The notes: a model not told the origin generated them from the letters alone. A stretch of 30,769 nt of DNA from Fimenecus sp052273625 (GCA_052273625.1 DAVZHW010000024.1:1-30769); one strand, 5' to 3'; positions 7,518-17,583 are shown, counted from the stretch's first letter. Translations and numbers: made by a program.

Positions 7518-9665
7518 TTAAGCCGTCTGGCTTGCAATCTTTTCGAGGATAGCCTTTGCGTCTACGATAGTAACCGCTTTATCTTCGTTCATATCTGCAA
7601 GAAGCATCTGATAATCGTTAAGAGTCTCCAACTCAGCAACATATCTGAGAACGAGCTTAGCGTCCTTAAGAGATACGCTTGTATCCATATTAACGTCGCC
7701 CTTTTCGTAATCGATATACTGAGCGTTCTTAATTGTAGAATCAGTATGTGTAGCAATTCTGTAGCTGATCATTGCTTCTGAGTCTGCAACGCAGTTATAT
7801 GAAATGTTCATTCTCTCGATTTCGCCTGTGCCGTACATATTGTCAGCAGTAGCGCCGACAAACTTAACTGTGCAGGTGATTTCTGAATATTCAAGAGAGG
7901 TGTAAAGGAACATACCCTCAAGATTCTTAACGGTTTTTCCAAGCTTTTCGATTGCTGCAAGCTTGAGAGCTTCTACAAACTTCTCGTTTGTTACATAGTC
8001 GTTTGTGAGATGTGAAAGAGCCTTGTAGCCGTTATCAGCATTCTGATCTTCAAGTGTGAATTCAATAGCACCTGTAGTCTCATCGAAGTAAGCTTCCTGG
8101 ATATCAAATACGTCAAGCTGTGTTGCCTTAACAGCAAATCTTGAGTCAAGCTTTTCAGCAGCCTTCTGGTCAGCGGGAGCTATATTAGCCGAAGTTGCGC
8201 CAACCTTCATCTGATCCTTAGCAGCAGTACCGATTGACGAGTCAAGCAATTTAGCAAGCTCTGTAAGCAACTGAGCAACAGTTGAGTCAATTGCTTCGAT
8301 ATTAGAAGCTGCACTTGATTCATACTTACACTGAGGATCGGTTATATATCCGCACTTACAATCTACGCTTGTGCAAGTTCCGTTCTTCTTATCGCAGGGA
8401 TGAGTTGAAGTACAGCCTGTGCCTGTCGGGCAGCATGTGCAGCAGCCTGCTACATCCTTACATGTGCAAACCCAAACCTGATGGGGCTTATCTGCTGTAC
8501 AGATGTCCTGCTTTGTCTCTTCATCCTCTGATGTAGAGTTCTTACATGTCCACTTTTCTGTTGTGATTTTAGTTCCCAAGTTCTTGTCTATACCGACTGT
8601 GATTTTATCAACAACGTTAAAGACTGCACCGAGTACTACCGAAAGAACAGTGTTGCCTGCGATTGCACCCTCACTGTTAATTGAGAATGAATAATCGTCA
8701 ACCTCTTCACCGTCATCATTGTAGGTCTTATCGATTGTGCAAAGTCTTGCATAATCGTAGCCTGCCTTAGTGTCTACCATATAAGCGGTGCCTTCATTGA
8801 TCTTCTTTGCAAGAACAGCAAGGTCAAAGTCGTTTTCATCATCGAAATAATCCATACCATTGTATGTTGTTTTTACTGCGAGTGAGAAAACAGCGTCAAA
8901 CGGCTCGGGATTGATATATGTAACCGAAGCAGTACCGTCAAGCTTATATGAATACTCTAATGTATCAAGTCTGCCCTCATAGAACTCTGCCTTGATTTCA
9001 ATGTCAGTAAGCTTGATTTTGAAATCCTTTGCGGTAAGTCCCGTGTTATGAGAGCTGAGGCTGTTAATGATAACATTATCAAGGTTTGTAGCGTTGGGAT
9101 AATTCTTTGTAAGGTCAGCAAGAATTGAGTCCTCTACTCTTCCGTCGGCAACAATATCAATATCATCATATGTGAAAGTAAATGAATCGCTGCTGTTAGC
9201 TACAAAGCTCTTAACCTTAGAAGCGTCAAGCTTGAGAGCCTGAAGAGCGTCTCTGCCGATTGTGAGAGCTGCGTCAGAATTCTTCTTTACGCTTACAGCC
9301 GGCTCAACAGCACTTACACCAAGAAGGTTAGAAAGAATTTTGCCGTAATCATAGCCCGATTCGGTATGATAGGGAGCCTCGGCATACTCAGGATAGCAAG
9401 CAGCCATAACTGCGTCAACAGCAGCCTTTCCCTCTCCAAAGGTTACATTGGAAGTAAGACTTCTTCCGAATGAATAACCGGGCAAATTATGTTTTGTACC
9501 GTCACCATTGTCTGCATTTGCTATGTATGCAGTCTGTTCATTGATCTTCGCAACAGCATCTTCACAAGTTATCGCAGCAGGCTCATCGGCAATAGCGATC
9601 AACGCAACTGTGATGCTTGAAATAATCATAACCATTGCAAGAAGAATCGATAAGATCTTTTTCAT
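7518..9665 (-). CDS. Secreted dockerin type I protein with cysteine-rich block
   Basis: Extracellular protein of 715 residues. It begins with a signal peptide (MKKILSILLAMVMIISS onward). Two related N-terminal segments share a KINExTAY pattern (about residues 40 and 265). A block of 14 cysteines in about 80 residues follows (about 370-452), unusual for such a protein. The C-terminus (about 652-715) is a type I dockerin: two calcium-loop repeats, GDVNMDTSVSLKDAKLVLRY and ADMNEDKAVTIVDAKAILEK, predicted to bind a cohesin and so place the protein in a cellulosome-like complex. No carbohydrate-active catalytic domain is recognisable. ATG 9665 is chosen because AAGGAG (9675-9680) and the signal peptide fit it. 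A weak promoter (TTGACA at 9783-9788, 19-bp spacer, TATCTT) lies upstream. Confidence 0.85.
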   Translation of the reverse strand: MKKILSILLAMVMIISSITVALIAIADEPAAITCEDAVAKINEQTAYIANADNGDGTKHNLPGYSFGRSLTSNVTFGEGKAAVDAVMAACYPEYAEAPYHTESGYDYGKILSNLLGVSAVEPAVSVKKNSDAALTIGRDALQALKLDASKVKSFVANSSDSFTFTYDDIDIVADGRVEDSILADLTKNYPNATNLDNVIINSLSSHNTGLTAKDFKIKLTDIEIKAEFYEGRLDTLEYSYKLDGTASVTYINPEPFDAVFSLAVKTTYNGMDYFDDENDFDLAVLAKKINEGTAYMVDTKAGYDYARLCTIDKTYNDDGEEVDDYSFSINSEGAIAGNTVLSVVLGAVFNVVDKITVGIDKNLGTKITTEKWTCKNSTSEDEETKQDICTADKPHQVWVCTCKDVAGCCTCCPTGTGCTSTHPCDKKNGTCTSVDCKCGYITDPQCKYESSAASNIEAIDSTVAQLLTELAKLLDSSIGTAAKDQMKVGATSANIAPADQKAAEKLDSRFAVKATQLDVFDIQEAYFDETTGAIEFTLEDQNADNGYKALSHLTNDYVTNEKFVEALKLAAIEKLGKTVKNLEGMFLYTSLEYSEITCTVKFVGATADNMYGTGEIERMNISYNCVADSEAMISYRIATHTDSTIKNAQYIDYEKGDVNMDTSVSLKDAKLVLRYVAELETLNDYQMLLADMNEDKAVTIVDAKAILEKIASQTA

Positions 9666-9734
9666 TTTCAAAAGCTCCTTATAAGAATTTGTATTTTCAC
9701 CGCAGCTTAAGGGTGAAACCCCCTTAGGGTGCAT
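9666..9734 (-). other. Structured leader of the dockerin gene
   Basis: The mRNA leader contains short complementary stretches (TTTCACC with GGTGAAA, and runs of CCCTTA/TAAGGG) that can fold just before the ribosome site. No known riboswitch family is recognisable. Confidence 0.25.
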
Positions 9735-9878
9735 AATTACATTTCATATAATATCACAAGATAACTCCTTTTGCAATAAGATTGTCAAAAATTTTTGATA
9801 AAAAATGATATTTTTATCGGATTACACAACAACAACTGCACCCGTTTTATGTGCATTGCACAAAACAAGCTGTTTTGT

Positions 9879-9907
9879 TTGTAAAATCGTGAAATATGTG
9901 CTATAGT
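9879..9907 (+). promoter_or_regulatory. Sigma-A-type promoter of the ABC-F gene
   Basis: -35 TTGTAA (9879-9884), 17-bp spacer, -10 TATAGT (9902-9907), about 33 nt before the likely transcript's ATG at 9946. Confidence 0.6.
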
Positions 9908-9945
9908 ATTGTGGTTATTATTACATTATATATTACGGAGAAATT

Positions 9946-11841
9946 ATGTTAGTTACGCTTACCGACGTTTCAAAGGGCTTCCTTGACGAAACGATACTTG
10001 AAAAAATAAATATGTCTATAAATGAGGGCGACAAAGTCGGTCTTATGGGCGTAAACGGCGCAGGCAAGACGACGCTTCTCAACATCATTGCGGGCGTACT
10101 CCCCTGTGACGAGGGAACGGTGTCGAAAAAGAGCAACCTCGAAATCGGCTACCTGCAGCAAAATGAGGCTCTTGACGACGACAACACTCTTGAAGAAGAA
10201 ATAAAATCCGCACTTGAACGAACATACACCGTTCGCAGACTTATGGCGGAAATTTCAACCAAAATGGCTTCGGCCGATGTCGGAAGTGACGGGTACAAAC
10301 GGCTTGAGAGCGAATACGCAGCTCTTGACAACGAATACACGGCTCTTGACGGCTACACGGCGGACACGAGGATAAACCGTGTGCTCACAGGTCTCGGATT
10401 TCGTGATTTTGACCTCAAAATGAAGACCTCGGCGCTTTCGGGTGGTGAAAAAATGCGCTTCGGTATGGCTAAAATCCTGCTTCGCAATCCCGAGCTTCTG
10501 ATTTTGGACGAGCCGACAAACCATCTTGATTTTTCTATGTTAGCCTGGCTTGAGGATTATATAAAATCGTATAAAGGCGCAGTTTTAACGGTATCGCACG
10601 ACAGATATTTTCTTGACAGCATTGTTTCAAGCATATATGAAATCGAGCAAAAGCAAATTTACAAATACAAAGGCGGTTACTCAGCGTTCATAAAGCAAAA
10701 GGAAGAACGACTTCGTGTGCTTGAAAAGGAATACGACAAGCAGCAGCAGGAGCTTACGGCAATGCGTGATTATGTCAGCCGCAACCTTGCCCGTTCAAGC
10801 AGCTCAAACAGCGTCGGCTCAAGGGTCAAGGCGCTTGAAAAGATGGAAATCAAGCAAAAGCCTAACCCCAGACCTAAGGATATTCATTTCAAATTCGACT
10901 ATGATATTGAGCCTCACAAAACAGTTCTTACCGTTAAGGATATGGGCGTTCACGTCGGCGACAGGGTAACGGGCAAGCAATTATACGACAACATTTCACT
11001 CGAGGTTCTCTGCGGTGATAAAATTGCGATCGTCGGCAAAAACGGCGTAGGCAAATCGTCATTTTTGAAGGCGATTATGAAGCGTATCAGTTGTTCGGGA
11101 ACCGTTCGCTTCGGCGGAAATGTCAAGGTTGCATATTTCGATCAGGAGCTTCGTGACCTCGATTTGAACGACACGGTTATCGAGGCTGTGCACAAGCAAT
11201 TTCCGACCAAGACGGATTTTGAAATTCGCAGTGCACTCGGCAGACTTTTGATTGAGGACGAGGCTGTTTTCAAAAGAGTGCGTGAATTGTCGGGCGCAAA
11301 CAGGGCGAAGGTGCAGTTTTGTATTATAATGTTTAAGCGTGCAAATGTGCTTATCCTTGACGAGCCGACAAACCATCTCGATTACATTGCGAAAGAGGCT
11401 CTCGACGAGGCATTGAAGCAGTTTACGGGCACGCTTATAACCGTTTCGCACGACAGATATTTCCTCAACACCGTGCCGACAAAGATAATTGAGATGTTCC
11501 CCGACGGGCTTGAAATATATAACGGAAAATATGATTATTATCTTGAGCACCGCAAGACTGTTCAACCGCAAGTCACGGAAAAGCAGGACTCGGAGCAAAA
11601 GACAGCGTATATAGCCTCAAAGCTCAACAAGGCGGACGAACGCAAGCGCAGGGCGAAAATCAACGCTCTTTCAAAGGAGATCGAAACGCTTGAAAGCGAA
11701 ATCGAAGAATTAAAAGCCCTCTCGGCAACCGAGGAAATCGTAACCGACTATGTAAAGCTCGGCGAAGTGCTTGAAGAAATCAAACAAAAAGAAGCCACCC
11801 TCGAAGAAAAGGAAATCGAATGGCTCGAATTAGCGGAATGA
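9946..11841 (+). CDS. ABC-F family ATPase
   Basis: Cytosolic tandem ATP-binding protein without membrane domains, of the ribosome-acting ABC-F family (translation factors and target-protection resistance proteins). Of its 631 residues, domain 1 has Walker A GVNGAGKT (35-42), signature LSGGEKMRFG and Walker B LLILDEPTNHLD. An interdomain linker of coiled coil follows. Domain 2 has Walker A GKNGVGKS (about 364-371) and Walker B VLILDEPTNHLD. Its signature is LSGANRAKV, lacking the usual second glycine-glutamate. The C-terminal 80 residues are a charged coiled coil, as in Uup/YdiF-type members. ABC-F proteins with such tails are usually housekeeping; resistance cannot be claimed from sequence. 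It is followed by a terminator hairpin. Confidence 0.92.
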   Translation: MLVTLTDVSKGFLDETILEKINMSINEGDKVGLMGVNGAGKTTLLNIIAGVLPCDEGTVSKKSNLEIGYLQQNEALDDDNTLEEEIKSALERTYTVRRLMAEISTKMASADVGSDGYKRLESEYAALDNEYTALDGYTADTRINRVLTGLGFRDFDLKMKTSALSGGEKMRFGMAKILLRNPELLILDEPTNHLDFSMLAWLEDYIKSYKGAVLTVSHDRYFLDSIVSSIYEIEQKQIYKYKGGYSAFIKQKEERLRVLEKEYDKQQQELTAMRDYVSRNLARSSSSNSVGSRVKALEKMEIKQKPNPRPKDIHFKFDYDIEPHKTVLTVKDMGVHVGDRVTGKQLYDNISLEVLCGDKIAIVGKNGVGKSSFLKAIMKRISCSGTVRFGGNVKVAYFDQELRDLDLNDTVIEAVHKQFPTKTDFEIRSALGRLLIEDEAVFKRVRELSGANRAKVQFCIIMFKRANVLILDEPTNHLDYIAKEALDEALKQFTGTLITVSHDRYFLNTVPTKIIEMFPDGLEIYNGKYDYYLEHRKTVQPQVTEKQDSEQKTAYIASKLNKADERKRRAKINALSKEIETLESEIEELKALSATEEIVTDYVKLGEVLEEIKQKEATLEEKEIEWLELAE

Positions 11842-11857
11842 AAATATAGATATATAA

Positions 11858-11930
11858 TAGAAAACACCGGCTGCGTTAGGAGTTCGCAGTCGGTGTTTTC
11901 TATACTATATGGGAAAAAGGGAAATTATCG
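11858..11930. terminator. Terminator hairpin, copy A of a 73-bp duplicated segment
   Basis: An 18-bp stem with one G/T mismatch (arms 11858-11875 and 11885-11902) and a 9-nt loop, lying 17 nt after the ABC-F stop. The segment is identical over 64 bp to 25094-25157, and over 72 of 73 bp to 25094-25166. It functions as a terminator by position in both places. Confidence 0.75.
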
Positions 11931-11960
11931 ATTTAAGAGTCGGGTGCTTTTTGGTGGAGC

Positions 11961-11990
11961 AAAAACGGGCACGGCACAGGCCGTGCCCGT
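11961..11990 (-). terminator. Terminator of the long surface-protein/kinase operon
   Basis: Perfect 10-bp GC-rich stem (arms 11965-11974 and 11981-11990), followed on the minus strand by a run of T. It begins 11 nt after the stop of the surface protein. Confidence 0.8.
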
Positions 11991-12001
11991 CAGCTGTTTA
12001 A

Positions 12002-15000
12002 TTATTTATTGTTTTTCTTTGAGTTCTTGTAGTCCTCGGTTTCCTTTTCTTCTTTTTTACGAAGCTTAACAGCTGCAAGATAGCCGCCTGCTCCCAAAGC
12101 AACTGCGATAACCGCAATGCTTACCCAGAAGAATACTGTATGTGAGTACCAACGAACAAACGGGTTTGTTGATACCGTTATCAAGCTGTTGAACGCAAGA
12201 ACCGAAGCGTCAAAATTGATTGCCGAATTTTTAACATTCGGGTCACCTGTATCCATTACATTACCTGCAAGGTCTTTTGCGACAATTCTGACAATGTTGT
12301 TCATTCCCTCGCCCATAGTGAAGCTGCCGTCATACTTTGTGATGTCGGGCTTTTCAGCCTGAGTTGCAGGGTCATACGATTTAAGCAAATCGCTGATGTT
12401 ATATGTCTCGGTTGTCTTTCCGTTCACGCCGACATATGTAACCTCGACCGTATCAAGACCGATAGCGTCGAATATCTCAAAAGTAACATCCTTTGTAACA
12501 TCGTTTACGGTTTTCTTTTCCAAGCCGGTAATGCTTGCAATCATCGGAGCTGTTGAGTCGAGCGAGAAGCTAATATCCGCACCTGCGCTGATATTTTCAG
12601 AATCGTTGTTTGCGATATCCTTTGACGCTACATAGAGTTTGTAAATACCGTCAAGATATTTCATATTGCCTTGTGCATCAACGGTTGAGAATACGTTTTT
12701 GCTGATTTCGTATTTGTACTCATACCAGCCGCTTGCACCTGCCGCACTTTCGGTATAAACAGGCGTAATCATCAAATTGCTGTCGCCTATTTCAACGGGT
12801 GCGCCGTCTCTTGTAAGAGATACTACAGCGTTTTCAGAAAGCGGAGACGGGTTATATTCGGTAATTACTATGTTTTCGGTAATTGCCTGAACATATTTTC
12901 CGTTAAGTGTTTCGGTTGTGTACTGATTGTAATCATATACCGAGCCGAATCTGTTTACGGTAAATGTAACTGTCTCGGACTGTGTGTTTCCTGCCTTGTC
13001 GGCAACATCAATCTTAAGAGTATAAATACCGTCGTTGAGTCTTTCATGCTCAAAGAGATCGTTTATGCTAAACGAGCTTGTCTGACCGTCATTTGAGAGA
13101 TTTATAACATTATCAACTCTGAAGTCCTTAACCCATTTCCAGCTGTCGTTTTCGTCCTTTTCCCTGCCTGTTTTGAGCAAGGTTGCTACGCAATTTTCAA
13201 GGTTTACATCCGTTGAAGAAATGCTTACCGGTACCTCCTGCTGATAAGGCTTGCCGTTTGTGGGATTGCTGATTACAGGCTTTGCAATTTCAGTATCGAC
13301 AGTAAATTCCTTTGCTGCCACGGATGTACCGTAGCTTACGGAAGCGTCTGTTATTGCGTTGCCTGCCATATCGTCCATTGAAATTGAGAATGTGTAATCG
13401 GCATCCTCATTGTAGGAAATTGTTGCGGTATGAACATCTCCGTCGCTTGTCCAAGCTGCTGCGGGGAATGCCTTAGCCACACCGTTCAATGAAGCTGTAC
13501 CGTTAATAACTACACGGTTAACATCAAAGTTATGCTCTTTTACAACGATTGTTGCAGTTCTGTGAGCGTTGAAGAATTTACCGTTTGCGGCAGAGTTGTT
13601 GTCATACGAAACGGAGATTGTCGGAGCAGTCTTATCGAGTACAAATGCATTCGGAGCAACAGACTCGCCGTACTTAACTTCGGTATTTGCATTATCTGCT
13701 CTGTCTGTGCAGCTTACATCAAATGTGTAAACGCCGTCACCCGAGTATGTAATCTGATAGGTATGCTGTGTTTCGTCTGTGCTCTCAATGCTGTCGTTGA
13801 TTTCATCAATACGAACAGCCTCGGGTGCGTTACCCTCTGTATTTGCAATTGTAAATACAACCTTTGAGGGGTCAAAGTTACGCTCTGAAATTGTAACCGT
13901 TGCAGTTCTGTCAGCATTGAAATATGTGTTGCCGTTGTTCGACTTTACATCGCCGTTATTGTTGTCATATACTACAGCAATATCGGGAGCAGTCTTATCG
14001 ATACCGAACATTACATAATCGTAGCTGACATTGCCTGCGTTGTCGGTAAGAATTACTTCAAGCACCATATCGTTACGGTTAAAATGGTTGCCGTCAACGC
14101 TAATTTCTTTTGATACTTCTGTTACAAGGTTTTCATCTTTTGTTTCCTCGTTCACAGTCCAAGCATTTACATTATCGCTCGAATAGGAATCAACGGTGGT
14201 GTCGTTTCCGTTTCCGTTTCCTTTTACTACACATTCAACGCTCTTGATACCCGAATATGTATCCTTGACAGTTACATTCACTTTGAATTCGCCATTATAG
14301 AGGAATTCGCCATTATAAAGCGGAACATTCTTTGCAGCATCATAAGCAGAAGTGCCATCAAGCTGTCTGTTTTCATCTGTAAAGCTGTTTGAATATGCCT
14401 GCGAATATGAAGTTTCGGGCATTGTGATTTCAATGCTTGAAGTTTCCTTATGCTTATCGGCATCTTCGATAACTGCACCGTTGGGATGAACTTCATTGCC
14501 TTTATTTCCAACATTGTCTATTGCATAGGCATAAATCTGACCCTTGAAGCTTGCGGGAATGTCAAATGAAATCTGATTATTTCCATCAACAGGAATAATG
14601 CAATTTTCCGCATCAAATATTTCCTTATGCTCTTCATTGGTTATCGGGAGTTGATAATTTTTAGAGTTATGAACATAGTAAACATTTCCGTTGATGTCTT
14701 TAGCATAAGCTATAATATCTTTTAAGCCGGAAGCAACTTCGCCTTTTTCAGTATTAGCAACATCCTGAGCCTTGACTTTAACAGTAACCGTTTCCTTAAA
14801 GAAGAAGCCGTAAGGGGTTGTCTCAACCTTTGGAGGCAAATTATCTTTTGGGTCGCCAAAGGTAAATCCGCTTTTTTCGCTTATTTCCGGTGCGGTGGTG
14901 TCCTTGTATACGGTTTTTGTTTCTGTCGTAACATTGCCTGCGTTATCACAAACGGTAACTTCGACTTTGTAACCGTATTTGGTTTCTGTTACTTCGCCGT

Positions 15001-17539
15001 TTTTGATTTCGATTACAGTCGGTTCAATACCCTCTGTATTAAATGTCAATGTATGAATATCGAGATCAGTTTTATCTTGCTTGAATAAAAGCACACCGTC
15101 TTCTGTAAGAGTGCAAGGGGCTTTTTCATTTTCAATTATCTCGTTTACCGTACATTTTTCACCGTTGATTGTAATTTTTGCCGAATACAATCCCGATTCG
15201 GTGTCCTGAATACCAACAAACGTGAACTTGATATCGCCGTTATATATGTTGTTGTAAGACTTTCCTAAGTATTTGTCAAAAGGCTCTACCTCAACACCCT
15301 TGATTTTCGGTGCATTATTTTCAATCATAACGCTACTAAATTCAGCAGCAATATTTGAATTATCCGTAGTTACTAAAGCAGGCTCTGTCGTATTGCCAAG
15401 ATCATCGGAAAGTGTATATTCGATTGTTCCCTTGAAGGTTTCCCAATTCTCCGGCAATTCTTCTTCGAATTTAGTATTCCAATTCTCCGGCAATTCTTCT
15501 TTGAATTGAGCTTTGTCTTTATTGATTTTCGCTTTAAAAGTCATATATTCACTGCCGTCTGCATTTTTGAAAATCAAAGTTGCATTTGATTTTTCTCCTC
15601 CAAAGCCTATTCCGACTTGATCATCAGCGGTCAATGTTGCTTCGAATTTTTTCTCAATCCATCTACCGTAAAGAACTTTATCGATTACTCTTTCAAAGAT
15701 GTTTGTGTTATTAACTTCGAATTTAATCTTACCGACTAAAGCGGGTGCTTGAGTATCGGTTTTAATCGTTATTGTCTTCTCGCTGCTATTGCCGACATTA
15801 TCCTTAGCAACAATTTTATATTCATCATAATATTGGCTGTTTGCTTTCGGAGTTGTTTCAAATGTATATTTTCCGTCAACCGGAGTAACCGTTGTGCCGT
15901 TTACGGTAACGGATTTAACACCCGAAGCGTAAGCTTCTTCTTTATAAGGCTCTGTCGGTTCTGTTACCGAGAAGGTAATTGTCTGACTTGCGTTTGTCCA
16001 ACCCTGATTATATTTGTCAACTGTAATCTCAGGTGCTTTACTGTCAACACGGATTTTGATTGTACCGGGGACAAAGTAAACTTTTCCTAAAGACGAAATC
16101 ATCTGCAATAAGCTTAAATTATCGTTTATGCCATTGTTTTCATAGTCTCTGTTTAAGACAAGTTTTTCTTTCGAGTCCGGATAAAACTTTATTGAATTAA
16201 AGTAAGTTTCGTCAATTTTTATTGCAGCAAGGCTTATATTGATTTTGGGATTTGAATTGAAATAATAGGTATCGGAAGCGGCATCAAGATAAACAGAACC
16301 GCCTTTATTATTAGTAACTTTGAATATTCTCTGAGTGTTAGCCTCATTCTTGAATTTCTCGGTATTTACGGTTGCTTTTTTAGCCGTAACATCTAAATTT
16401 CTTTCAACTCTTCTGGTAAAGCTCTCATCCTCTACAATTTTGACAGAGTAAATAGACGCTCCGTTTACTTCTAATTCAGAAAGATATTCATTTGTTTCGG
16501 TAGCAATCGTAAAATTCAACTCTGTGCCGTGAGGAATTCCGCTATAAGTAACTGTTTCGGCTTTTTTATCTTCAGTCTTAGTATAATCGCCGTTTATTGT
16601 TATGAAATCGGGAACTGTTACAGTATATTCATTTAACGCAAAGGTAACATATAAAACGCTGTCGTTATTTGTGATGCTTGCGTTATCAATAATATATTCT
16701 GTTGCTGTGTTAGGCTTAAGCTCGTTTTCGTCCAGTTTAACCTTTTCGATATGATATCCATATTCGGGAGTTATCGTAACACTTGTATTTTCTTCTGTTT
16801 TATTGATTTTAATAGTATCGGGGTCTACTTTGCCGAAATTCTTATCATTTATATTAACTGTTACAGTATATTCAATGGGGGTATAGCTGACATCAATGTT
16901 CAAGCCTTCCTCGTTAAGAGTATATACAGGTATTTTTGTCAGCTCATCCAAAGTAAAGCCTTCGCTCAAATTAATCAAGTAGTTGTCAGCACTTGGTGCG
17001 CTAACATAAATCTTCGTGCCGACAGGAAGTGATGTACCGCTTTTGATACTTTCATTTCCTCCGGCTGCGTTTTTGTAATATACAGAAACTTTCGTTTCAA
17101 ATTCCTTAGTAACAGTATAATTAACTGTCGGGTTTGCAACCATTGATACAGGTACATTTTCCTTTACATTTTCAGCTGTAATGGTAGCAGTGCGTGAGCT
17201 TTCCGCATCATAATAGCCGTCTGCCGATACGGAAAATACAATGTTAATTTTTGCATCTGCGTTGTTGGCAAGATATTCGTCGATTTCAGGCACTCTTACC
17301 AAACCGTCCTTGTCGGAAGTGTATTCCGCATTTTCCGTAATTAGGTTTTCTCCCGAGGTTGCCGATACGGTTACTTTTGCGTTTTCAAGCGCCGCTTCGC
17401 CGCATTTTACCTCGAAAGCAAAACCGTCGTCCGCCGCAAAGGCGAACATTACACCGCTTAACGGGAAGCTTACAATCATAAGTACCGCCGTTAGAAGCAA
17501 TGCAATAATTTTTTTGCTTAATGAATTTTTGCTTACCAT
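12002..17539 (-). CDS. Giant membrane-anchored surface protein with Ig-like modules
   Basis: An 1845-residue exported protein. It has a signal peptide (IIALLLTAVLMIVS, probable cleavage after AFA near residue 35) and a long ectodomain. At least six module starts of the type D-x-TAP-x-I are visible (e.g. DKTAPDIAVVYDNN and DKTAPTISVSYDNN, two neighbouring closely related modules). Each is followed by beta-rich Ig-like sequence with A-G-N turn motifs (DNVGNSS, DNAGNVT, DMAGNA). The C-terminus is one membrane helix (VFFWVSIAVIAVALGAGGYL) with a lysine-rich cytoplasmic tail and no LPXTG sorting signal. It is the last gene of the kinase/FHA operon, 44 nt after the preceding gene, with an AGAGGAG ribosome site. 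Ligand and role (adhesion, wall sensing) are unknown. Confidence 0.85.
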   Translation of the reverse strand: MVSKNSLSKKIIALLLTAVLMIVSFPLSGVMFAFAADDGFAFEVKCGEAALENAKVTVSATSGENLITENAEYTSDKDGLVRVPEIDEYLANNADAKINIVFSVSADGYYDAESSRTATITAENVKENVPVSMVANPTVNYTVTKEFETKVSVYYKNAAGGNESIKSGTSLPVGTKIYVSAPSADNYLINLSEGFTLDELTKIPVYTLNEEGLNIDVSYTPIEYTVTVNINDKNFGKVDPDTIKINKTEENTSVTITPEYGYHIEKVKLDENELKPNTATEYIIDNASITNNDSVLYVTFALNEYTVTVPDFITINGDYTKTEDKKAETVTYSGIPHGTELNFTIATETNEYLSELEVNGASIYSVKIVEDESFTRRVERNLDVTAKKATVNTEKFKNEANTQRIFKVTNNKGGSVYLDAASDTYYFNSNPKINISLAAIKIDETYFNSIKFYPDSKEKLVLNRDYENNGINDNLSLLQMISSLGKVYFVPGTIKIRVDSKAPEITVDKYNQGWTNASQTITFSVTEPTEPYKEEAYASGVKSVTVNGTTVTPVDGKYTFETTPKANSQYYDEYKIVAKDNVGNSSEKTITIKTDTQAPALVGKIKFEVNNTNIFERVIDKVLYGRWIEKKFEATLTADDQVGIGFGGEKSNATLIFKNADGSEYMTFKAKINKDKAQFKEELPENWNTKFEEELPENWETFKGTIEYTLSDDLGNTTEPALVTTDNSNIAAEFSSVMIENNAPKIKGVEVEPFDKYLGKSYNNIYNGDIKFTFVGIQDTESGLYSAKITINGEKCTVNEIIENEKAPCTLTEDGVLLFKQDKTDLDIHTLTFNTEGIEPTVIEIKNGEVTETKYGYKVEVTVCDNAGNVTTETKTVYKDTTAPEISEKSGFTFGDPKDNLPPKVETTPYGFFFKETVTVKVKAQDVANTEKGEVASGLKDIIAYAKDINGNVYYVHNSKNYQLPITNEEHKEIFDAENCIIPVDGNNQISFDIPASFKGQIYAYAIDNVGNKGNEVHPNGAVIEDADKHKETSSIEITMPETSYSQAYSNSFTDENRQLDGTSAYDAAKNVPLYNGEFLYNGEFKVNVTVKDTYSGIKSVECVVKGNGNGNDTTVDSYSSDNVNAWTVNEETKDENLVTEVSKEISVDGNHFNRNDMVLEVILTDNAGNVSYDYVMFGIDKTAPDIAVVYDNNNGDVKSNNGNTYFNADRTATVTISERNFDPSKVVFTIANTEGNAPEAVRIDEINDSIESTDETQHTYQITYSGDGVYTFDVSCTDRADNANTEVKYGESVAPNAFVLDKTAPTISVSYDNNSAANGKFFNAHRTATIVVKEHNFDVNRVVINGTASLNGVAKAFPAAAWTSDGDVHTATISYNEDADYTFSISMDDMAGNAITDASVSYGTSVAAKEFTVDTEIAKPVISNPTNGKPYQQEVPVSISSTDVNLENCVATLLKTGREKDENDSWKWVKDFRVDNVINLSNDGQTSSFSINDLFEHERLNDGIYTLKIDVADKAGNTQSETVTFTVNRFGSVYDYNQYTTETLNGKYVQAITENIVITEYNPSPLSENAVVSLTRDGAPVEIGDSNLMITPVYTESAAGASGWYEYKYEISKNVFSTVDAQGNMKYLDGIYKLYVASKDIANNDSENISAGADISFSLDSTAPMIASITGLEKKTVNDVTKDVTFEIFDAIGLDTVEVTYVGVNGKTTETYNISDLLKSYDPATQAEKPDITKYDGSFTMGEGMNNIVRIVAKDLAGNVMDTGDPNVKNSAINFDASVLAFNSLITVSTNPFVRWYSHTVFFWVSIAVIAVALGAGGYLAAVKLRKKEEKETEDYKNSKKNNK
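15443..15514 (-). repeat. 36-bp tandem duplication inside the surface-protein gene
   Basis: Two adjacent near-identical 36-bp units (15443-15478, 15479-15514) encode the repeated peptide EELPENWNTKF/EELPENWETFK. The reading frame is kept, so this is a recent in-frame slippage or recombination event. Confidence 0.85.
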
Positions 17540-17583
17540 AAATTCTTCTCCTCTTATATTTGAATTTTAATTTATGACTGAAA

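Noticed and set aside
9666..9734. Riboswitch before the dockerin gene
   Set aside because: Only short complementary stretches occur; no conserved core of a known riboswitch could be matched.
11059..11598. 179-codon frame antisense to the ABC-F gene
   Set aside because: It lies fully opposite conserved ATPase motifs and has no family resemblance.
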